Part shown: positions 40,502-44,613 of the stretch, in pieces
Layout: each line of letters opens with the position of its first letter
Position numbering within the stretch: position 1 is the stretch's first letter
NCBI GenBank assembly: GCA_045605145.1
Contig: JAZUPH010000012.1
Span: 1 to 44,613 of the forward strand
Length of the DNA: 44,613 bases
DNA from: CAMNAO01 sp045605145
Lineage (GTDB): Bacteria; Bacillota; Clostridia; Oscillospirales; Oscillospiraceae
Direction: 5' to 3'
Position numbers and translations under genes: made by a program
The notes under the pieces: model-generated
Told to the model about the DNA's origin: nothing
The model's database searches: none
The model's input: the letters and a program-made list of their open reading frames with translations, nothing else

Positions 40502-41476
40502 TTATTCCGTTCTTTCTTTGATCGGGATCAGCAGATCCAGCTGGATAAACTGCCGGGTGGTTTCGTCCTTGTCATAATAGCTCTGCGCGTTGAGATGCTC
40601 TTCCATGCAGCCGCCCATGCCGAACGGCTCACGCCACTCGATCTCGTACTGCGGGTCATTCTGCATGCGTTCCATAAAGCTGCCCCATTCATGGAAATCG
40701 CCCATTTTGATCGCATGCGCGGCGTAAAGCCCGCCTGCAAACTGCTTTTTGACAAGCGGTGCAGGGACTTCCGCGTCTTCCGGTACCGTCACCCAAAACT
40801 CATAGCCGTACACATCGTCGGGTTTTTCCGGACTGGGGTTATTAAATCCCAGCACGCGCAGCCCGGGCATTCTCTCTTTCAGTGCCGTACTCCGCACAAA
40901 ATCATCGAGCATTTTGCCGGATACATCCTCCGGGTTCGGTCCTGTGTACTGTGCTGCGGCCACGGTCATCGGCGGCAGATACACATAGCGCACCTCCGGA
41001 CTTTTATTCAGGGTCTGCTCAGCTTTTTTCAGATCATTCATTTTCGTTTCCTCCTTGTCTTCCGGGAGAGGCGAAAGCTGTTCAACAAGTGCCAGCAGCT
41101 CCTGCTCGTCGGGCAGCATGGGTCTGCGGCTGCTCGCCAGCCAGAACACGCGGTTTGCCAGCACGGCGATCATATCCCGCACAGTCTGCAGGGCATCGCG
41201 TTCACGGTCGATCTCTCGGATATTCTTCTGCAGGATGCCGATCAGCTTCCTTGCCTCCGGTTCATGCAGGATCTCCGCGATATCTTTCAGCGGCAGACGC
41301 AGTCGGCGCAGGATCAAAATCTGCATGATGCGCTGCACGGTGTCTTCCGAATAAACGCGATAGGCATAGTCGGGAATGCGCTCGCTTTCGATTAACCCCA
41401 CCTGCTCCCAGTAGCGCAGGGTACGGGTGGATATACCGAATCGTGCGGACGCCTGTGAGATCGTCATTTGTTCCAT
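40502..41476 (-). CDS. MerR-family regulator with GyrI-like effector domain
   Basis: This 324-residue regulator starts with a MerR winged helix (about 4-75, MTISQASARFGISTRTLRYWE). A long dimerising helix follows at about 80-115, then a linker. Residues about 155-320 form a GyrI-like (effector-binding) domain, with YVYLPPMTVAAAQYTG and YGYEFWVTVP. Regulators of this layout bind small, often toxic, molecules and activate genes for their removal. I chose the ATG at 41476 because GGAG lies just upstream. Its promoter has the 19-bp spacer with a dyad typical of MerR control, so it very probably regulates itself and the PNPOx-fold gene. Confidence 0.9.
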   Translation of the reverse strand: MEQMTISQASARFGISTRTLRYWEQVGLIESERIPDYAYRVYSEDTVQRIMQILILRRLRLPLKDIAEILHEPEARKLIGILQKNIREIDRERDALQTVRDMIAVLANRVFWLASSRRPMLPDEQELLALVEQLSPLPEDKEETKMNDLKKAEQTLNKSPEVRYVYLPPMTVAAAQYTGPNPEDVSGKMLDDFVRSTALKERMPGLRVLGFNNPSPEKPDDVYGYEFWVTVPEDAEVPAPLVKKQFAGGLYAAHAIKMGDFHEWGSFMERMQNDPQYEIEWREPFGMGGCMEEHLNAQSYYDKDETTRQFIQLDLLIPIKERTE

Positions 41477-41506
41477 AGCAGCTTCTCCTCTCTCTGCTTT
41501 GCCCAT

Positions 41507-41537
41507 ATTCTATCGCTTGACGCCGCGTCAAAGTCAA
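41507..41537 (-). promoter_or_regulatory. MerR-type promoter with 19-bp spacer and operator
   Basis: Reading the - strand, TTGACT (41532-41537) and TAGAAT (41507-41512) are separated by 19 bp. The perfect palindrome TTGACGC-G-GCGTCAA (41517-41531) fills most of the spacer. This arrangement is the hallmark of activation by DNA twisting in the MerR family. Confidence 0.9.
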
Positions 41538-41563
41538 TAGGTTGCCGAAAAAATTCCGGACGA

Positions 41564-41592
41564 TTGAATTCCTGGAAAAAGCGTGATATAAT
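41564..41592 (+). promoter_or_regulatory. Promoter of the S component-coaX operon
   Basis: TTGAAT (41564-41569) and TATAAT (41587-41592) have a 17-bp spacer. It is divergent from the MerR-type promoter 27 bases away. Confidence 0.8.
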
Positions 41593-41601
41593 CCAAGTAC
41601 A

Positions 41602-41665
41602 TGATACCGCACTTTGCGTATCAATACAACCGAATAATCTTGTTGTGTATTACTCCCTCGGGAGT
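41602..41665 (+). promoter_or_regulatory. Hairpin-rich leader before the ECF S component gene
   Basis: Three pairings are visible: TGATAC with GTATCA (41602-41623), AATAC with GTATT plus AAC with GTT (41623-41651), and the perfect ACTCCC-TC-GGGAGT (41652-41665). No T-run follows the last one. The first two share one base, so they may exclude each other. It matches no riboswitch class I recognise. Confidence 0.45.
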
Positions 41666-41722
41666 TAATATAGAATTTTCATAGCGCTGTACCCATAGCG
41701 GACAGCAGCAAGGAGGAAAATT

Positions 41723-42307
41723 ATGCAGACAACAAACAAAAGACAGATGACGACGCAGGCTTTGGCGCTCGGAGCGGTTCTGACAGCACTAGTAGTGGTA
41801 CTGCAGTGCATGGGACAGTTTATCCGTTTCGGTATGTTCTCCATCTCTCTCGTTCTGATCCCCATCGTGATCGGCGCTGCAACATGCGGACCGAAGATCA
41901 GCACATGGCTGGGCTTTATCTTCGGCGTGGTTGTACTCTTTACCGATGCAGGCGCGTTTCTCGCGGTCAGCGTTCCCGGTACGATCATCACGGTTCTGGT
42001 AAAGGGTGCCGCTTGCGGTCTTGCCGCCGGTATTGTTTACAAGCTGATCGAAGAGAAAAATCGCTGGATCGCGGTTTTGGCAGCCGCTATCGTATGCCCG
42101 ATCGTAAACACGGGCATCTTCCTGCTCGGCTGCGTGCTGTTCTTCTTCGAAACCGTTGAAGGCTGGGGTTTGAGCCTTGGCTTTGAGAACACCGCACAGT
42201 ACATGTTCCTCGGTTTGGCCGGCGGCAACTTCCTGTTTGAAATGCTCGCAAACATCATTCTCAGCCCGGCGGTCGTTCGCCTGCTGAGCATTATTAAGAA
42301 AAAATAA
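41723..42307 (+). CDS. ECF transporter S component, probably for pantothenate
   Basis: This 194-residue membrane protein has about six hydrophobic helices and the look of a substrate-binding (S) component of an energy-coupling-factor vitamin importer. Features are the N-terminal ALALGAVLTALVVVLQ, helix-rich SISLVLIPIVIGAATCG, and AGGNFLFEMLANIILSP at the C-terminus. It needs the shared EcfA/A'/T module, which is not in the window. AAGGAGG lies 7 bases before the ATG. coaX starts 15 bases after it in the same operon, so pantothenate is the likely vitamin (inference from context; known PanT proteins belong to this class). Confidence 0.85.
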   Translation: MQTTNKRQMTTQALALGAVLTALVVVLQCMGQFIRFGMFSISLVLIPIVIGAATCGPKISTWLGFIFGVVVLFTDAGAFLAVSVPGTIITVLVKGAACGLAAGIVYKLIEEKNRWIAVLAAAIVCPIVNTGIFLLGCVLFFFETVEGWGLSLGFENTAQYMFLGLAGGNFLFEMLANIILSPAVVRLLSIIKKK

Positions 42308-42322
42308 TCCGGAGTCAATCTT

Positions 42323-43096
42323 ATGGTTCTTGTCATTGATATCGGAAACACAAATATCGTTCTGGGCTGCTGCCGCGGCGAAGAGGTGCTCTTTCGGGAG
42401 CGTTTCTCCACCGTGCACACCTCCACCGTTCTCGAATACGCATCTATTCTAAAGACAGCGTTTGAAATGAACGGGATCTCACCGGAGGGCATCTGCGGTG
42501 CGATCCTCTCGTCCGTAGTGCCGAGCGTTACCGGCACCATGAAGGCAGCCGTGGAAAAATATGTGCACACCACGCCTCTGATCGTCGGTCCCGGCATCAA
42601 GACCGGTCTGCGCATCCACATCGATAATCCCGCACAGCTGGGCAGCGACATGGTAGTCGCCGCTGTCGCAGGAATCCGGGATTACCCGCTGCCGCTGATC
42701 CTCATTGACATGGGCACGGCAACGACTATTTCCGTGCTCGATCAAACAGGCGGCTACCGCGGCGGTATGATCCTGCCCGGCGTTGAGGTTTCCCACGATT
42801 CTCTGATCCGCGAGACCGCACAGCTGCAGAAAGTCGCCTTTGAGGTACCGAAAACGCTAATCGGCCGCAACACGGTGGACTGCATGAAGAGCGGTATTCT
42901 CTACGGCAGCGCCGGCGCGTTGGACGGTCTGATCGACCGCATCAATGCCGAGCTCGGTGAGACCTGCACGATCGTCGCTACAGGCGGTCTTGCGGGCATC
43001 GTTACGCCGCTGTGCCGCAATAAGATCCGCATCGATGACGATCTGCTCCTGAAAGGACTTTTGATCCTCTACAACAAAAACAAACCGGTTGAATAA
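42323..43096 (+). CDS. coaX: Type III pantothenate kinase
   Basis: This 257-residue enzyme phosphorylates pantothenate, the first step of coenzyme A synthesis, and unlike CoaA is not inhibited by CoA (family knowledge). The acetate-kinase-fold motifs are visible: DIGNTN at 6-11, LSSVVPSVTG, DNPAQLGSDM, and LIDMGTATTISVLD. The third motif usually reads G-x-D-R; here Met replaces Arg, as in other clostridial forms with a hydrophobic residue. CCGGAG lies upstream of the ATG. It forms an operon with the S component gene and ends before a bidirectional terminator. Confidence 0.95.
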   Translation: MVLVIDIGNTNIVLGCCRGEEVLFRERFSTVHTSTVLEYASILKTAFEMNGISPEGICGAILSSVVPSVTGTMKAAVEKYVHTTPLIVGPGIKTGLRIHIDNPAQLGSDMVVAAVAGIRDYPLPLILIDMGTATTISVLDQTGGYRGGMILPGVEVSHDSLIRETAQLQKVAFEVPKTLIGRNTVDCMKSGILYGSAGALDGLIDRINAELGETCTIVATGGLAGIVTPLCRNKIRIDDDLLLKGLLILYNKNKPVE

Positions 43097-43105
43097 CCGA
43101 AACGA

Positions 43106-43139
43106 AAAAGCTGACCTCGCAACCGCGGGATCAGCTTTT
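43106..43139 (+). terminator. Bidirectional terminator between coaX and the amidase gene
   Basis: AAAAGCTGACCTCGC (43106-43120) pairs with GCGGGATCAGCTTTT (43125-43139) with one mismatch and one G-U pair. T-runs follow on both strands. Confidence 0.8.
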
Positions 43140-43143
43140 GATT

Positions 43144-44472
43144 TTACGCAAAGTCTTTCGGCCATGTGACCGGCTCTGTGTATTTTTCAATGCAGAGTGC
43201 AGCCGCATGAAGCCGTGCTTCGTCCGCTCCGTACAGAATCATGCCGCGCGGGTTTCCGTCCGCACCCATACCGAGCCGGATCGCAAGTGCCGGCAGACCG
43301 CAGAAGTGCATGATATTTGTCGGACCGGTCATCACACACGCATCAAAACCGGAAAGCGCTTCGAGCATTTCCGCGCGCACGCGTTCTCTTTCTCCCAAAG
43401 CTGTCCGGTATTCGGGATCCATCTTGCCTTTATCCGCAGCCGCCTCAAGCACATCGATTCCATAAGGCATCCATGCAGGGTGTTTTTCATAGGCTGAAAT
43501 GATCTGCTCTAAAGTACGGTTTCTCGCGTTCGTCTGTGCCAAATACACGTTCAAATCTTCACGAAAAGCGTAACGCATCAAATCGCGCTGCCGCGGCTGA
43601 TACGGATGCTCAACCGCCGTAACCTCCGCTCCGTCCTTTTTCAGCTTGTCCAACAGCCTGTCATACAATGCGAGCTGTTCTTGCGACACTTGTGCTCGAT
43701 TAAATGTATTGACCGCCAAACGCAGCTGACACGTCTCCGTTTTTTCAACTTTCTCTGTGTTTTCTCCGCACATGGCCCCATAGATCAGAATCGCGTCCTG
43801 AAGCGTTCGTGTGATCGGAGCGGCACTGTCCAATATACAGGCAATCGGTACGATTCCGTCACCCGACAGCGCTCCATGCACGGGCTTTAATCCGGTCACT
43901 CCATTCTGTGCAGCGCAGCCAACTATGGAGAACGAGGTATCCGTGCCGATCGCTGCCGCACACAATCCGGCAGAAACCGCAACTGCCGAGCCGGTACTTG
44001 AACCGCTCGGGTCACGTTCTCTGTCATATGCATGATAGACCTGCCCGCCGAATGAACAGAATCCGTTCGGCATTTCGGAGGCCGTATAGTTTGCAAATTC
44101 CGTCATATTGGCTTTACCTAAGATCACCGCTCCGGCTTTTCGAAGATTTTCGATGACCGGTGCGTCCTTTTGCGCTAAATTATCGCATAAGGTCATGCTT
44201 CCTGCCGTAGTATACAGCCCCCGAACGTCAATATTATCTTTGACAAGAATCGGCAAACCAAACAAAGCGCCGCTTCTGTCCGCTGCGGCATCCAGTACAC
44301 GGGCATCTTCCAAGGCTCGGGGGTTGATCTGTGCCACCACGTTGAGCCCATCTTTTCCGCCATACTTTTTCAGGCGGTCAAGATACTCTTTCGTCAGATC
44401 TTCCACACGGAACGCGCCCGAACGCATGGCTTCGATTTGCTCCGTCATCGGCATTTTCCAAGGTTCTTTCAT
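43144..44472 (-). CDS. Amidase-signature family hydrolase
   Basis: This 442-residue enzyme hydrolyses an amide bond by the Ser-cisSer-Lys triad of the amidase-signature family. The triad can be placed at Lys78 (LPILVKDNID), the cis-serine region DPSGSSTGSA (154-163), and the nucleophile Ser182 in GTDTSFSIVGCAAQNG. The usual segment is G-T-D-T-G-G-S-I-R; here S-F replaces G-G and Val replaces Arg, so the substrate pocket differs from GatA. It is not the GatA subunit, since gatB and gatC are absent. AAGGAG lies upstream of the ATG. The stop of the acetyltransferase-like gene overlaps this start, so the two are cotranslated. Confidence 0.87.
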   Translation of the reverse strand: MKEPWKMPMTEQIEAMRSGAFRVEDLTKEYLDRLKKYGGKDGLNVVAQINPRALEDARVLDAAADRSGALFGLPILVKDNIDVRGLYTTAGSMTLCDNLAQKDAPVIENLRKAGAVILGKANMTEFANYTASEMPNGFCSFGGQVYHAYDRERDPSGSSTGSAVAVSAGLCAAAIGTDTSFSIVGCAAQNGVTGLKPVHGALSGDGIVPIACILDSAAPITRTLQDAILIYGAMCGENTEKVEKTETCQLRLAVNTFNRAQVSQEQLALYDRLLDKLKKDGAEVTAVEHPYQPRQRDLMRYAFREDLNVYLAQTNARNRTLEQIISAYEKHPAWMPYGIDVLEAAADKGKMDPEYRTALGERERVRAEMLEALSGFDACVMTGPTNIMHFCGLPALAIRLGMGADGNPRGMILYGADEARLHAAALCIEKYTEPVTWPKDFA

Positions 44473-44613
44473 ACGTCTTCTCCTTCATCAGCCGGCAGCA
44501 CGAACACTTGATTCGGATAACCGAATTCTTCTTTGAATTCCTCTTCGATAAATCCGAATTTCTTATAGAGGGCCCGCGGCGCTGTGCCTTTTTCGTCGCC
44601 TTCACAGAATGTG
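44469..44613 (-). CDS. C-terminal end of a GNAT-type N-acetyltransferase (partial)
   Basis: The last 47 codons of a gene running in from the right edge are open and end in a TGA that overlaps the amidase start (ATGA). The segment PRALYKKFGFIEEE is the typical C-terminal helix and strand of GNAT acetyltransferases, where a Y-x-K-x-G-F pattern marks the end of the fold. A short acidic tail follows (LPADEGEDV). The start lies outside the window, and the acceptor substrate cannot be told. Confidence 0.7.
   Translation of the reverse strand, partial: TFCEGDEKGTAPRALYKKFGFIEEEFKEEFGYPNQVFVLPADEGEDV

Noticed and set aside
1..44613. CRISPR arrays, tRNA or rRNA genes, insertion sequences
   Set aside because: No regularly spaced repeats, no tRNA-like cloverleaf or rRNA sequence, and no transposase or integrase gene were seen.

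Overview
The window reads as a chromosome segment of a low-to-mid-GC Gram-positive bacterium, most likely a spore-forming clostridium (Oscillospiraceae-like, by inference). The evidence is strong AGGAGG-type ribosome binding sites, sigma-A type promoters, gene orders known from Firmicutes (plsX-rnc-smc-ftsY, yhbY-nadD-yqeK-rsfS, greA-lysS), an FtsK/SpoIIIE translocase and a YpeB-like germination protein. No rRNA, tRNA, CRISPR array or intact insertion sequence was seen.

Layout. (1) 1-2740: a visibly more AT-rich pair, an XRE-type repressor and a sigma-70 family factor with a long C-terminal extension, closed by a perfect 16-bp hairpin terminator. This looks accessory. (2) 2781-7375, + strand: gltX, a zinc-ribbon membrane protein and a YpeB-like protein, each followed by a hairpin. 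(3) 7396-16043, - strand: prfA-tsaC-coaE-M18 aminopeptidase (overlapping or nearly overlapping genes), then a degenerate UppP-like membrane protein with ftsK, and a DUF4349-type lipoprotein. A lone unknown + strand gene lies at 16123-16914. (4) 17019-36067, - strand: rpsU with its own consensus promoter, then a run of 14 genes transcribed right to left: trmH-type methyltransferase, dprA, topA, trmFO, plsX, rnc, radical SAM protein, smc, ftsY, rdgB, yhbY, a nadD-yqeK fusion, rsfS and leuS. Many of them share ATGA stop/start overlaps. A HAD hydrolase follows upstream with its own promoter. (5) 36245-37595: an AT-rich insert carrying one orphan ABC-type ATPase. It is bounded by an imperfect 23-bp direct repeat of the lysS 3' end and has GGGGTAAA-type direct and inverted repeats beside it, which suggests the remnant of an element integrated at the end of lysS. 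(6) 37596-44613: greA-lysS, a MerR regulator with a PNPOx-fold protein, an ECF transporter S component with type III pantothenate kinase, an amidase, and the tail of an acetyltransferase cut by the window edge.

How the genes fit together. Most of the - strand genes serve information processing: translation (gltX, leuS, lysS, prfA, rpsU, rsfS), tRNA modification (tsaC, trmFO), chromosome handling (topA, smc, ftsK, dprA), protein targeting (ftsY) and nucleotide or cofactor supply (coaE, nadD, rdgB, coaX). The S component plus CoaX pair implies pantothenate salvage, with CoaE catalysing the last CoA step elsewhere in the window. The least ordinary parts are the sigma/XRE pair, the lysS-end insert, the UppP-like protein that has lost catalytic residues, the NadD-YqeK fusion, and several regulatory sites that can be read directly (a 19-bp-spacer MerR promoter, a palindrome at the transcription start of the trmH operon, a hairpin-rich leader before the S component gene).
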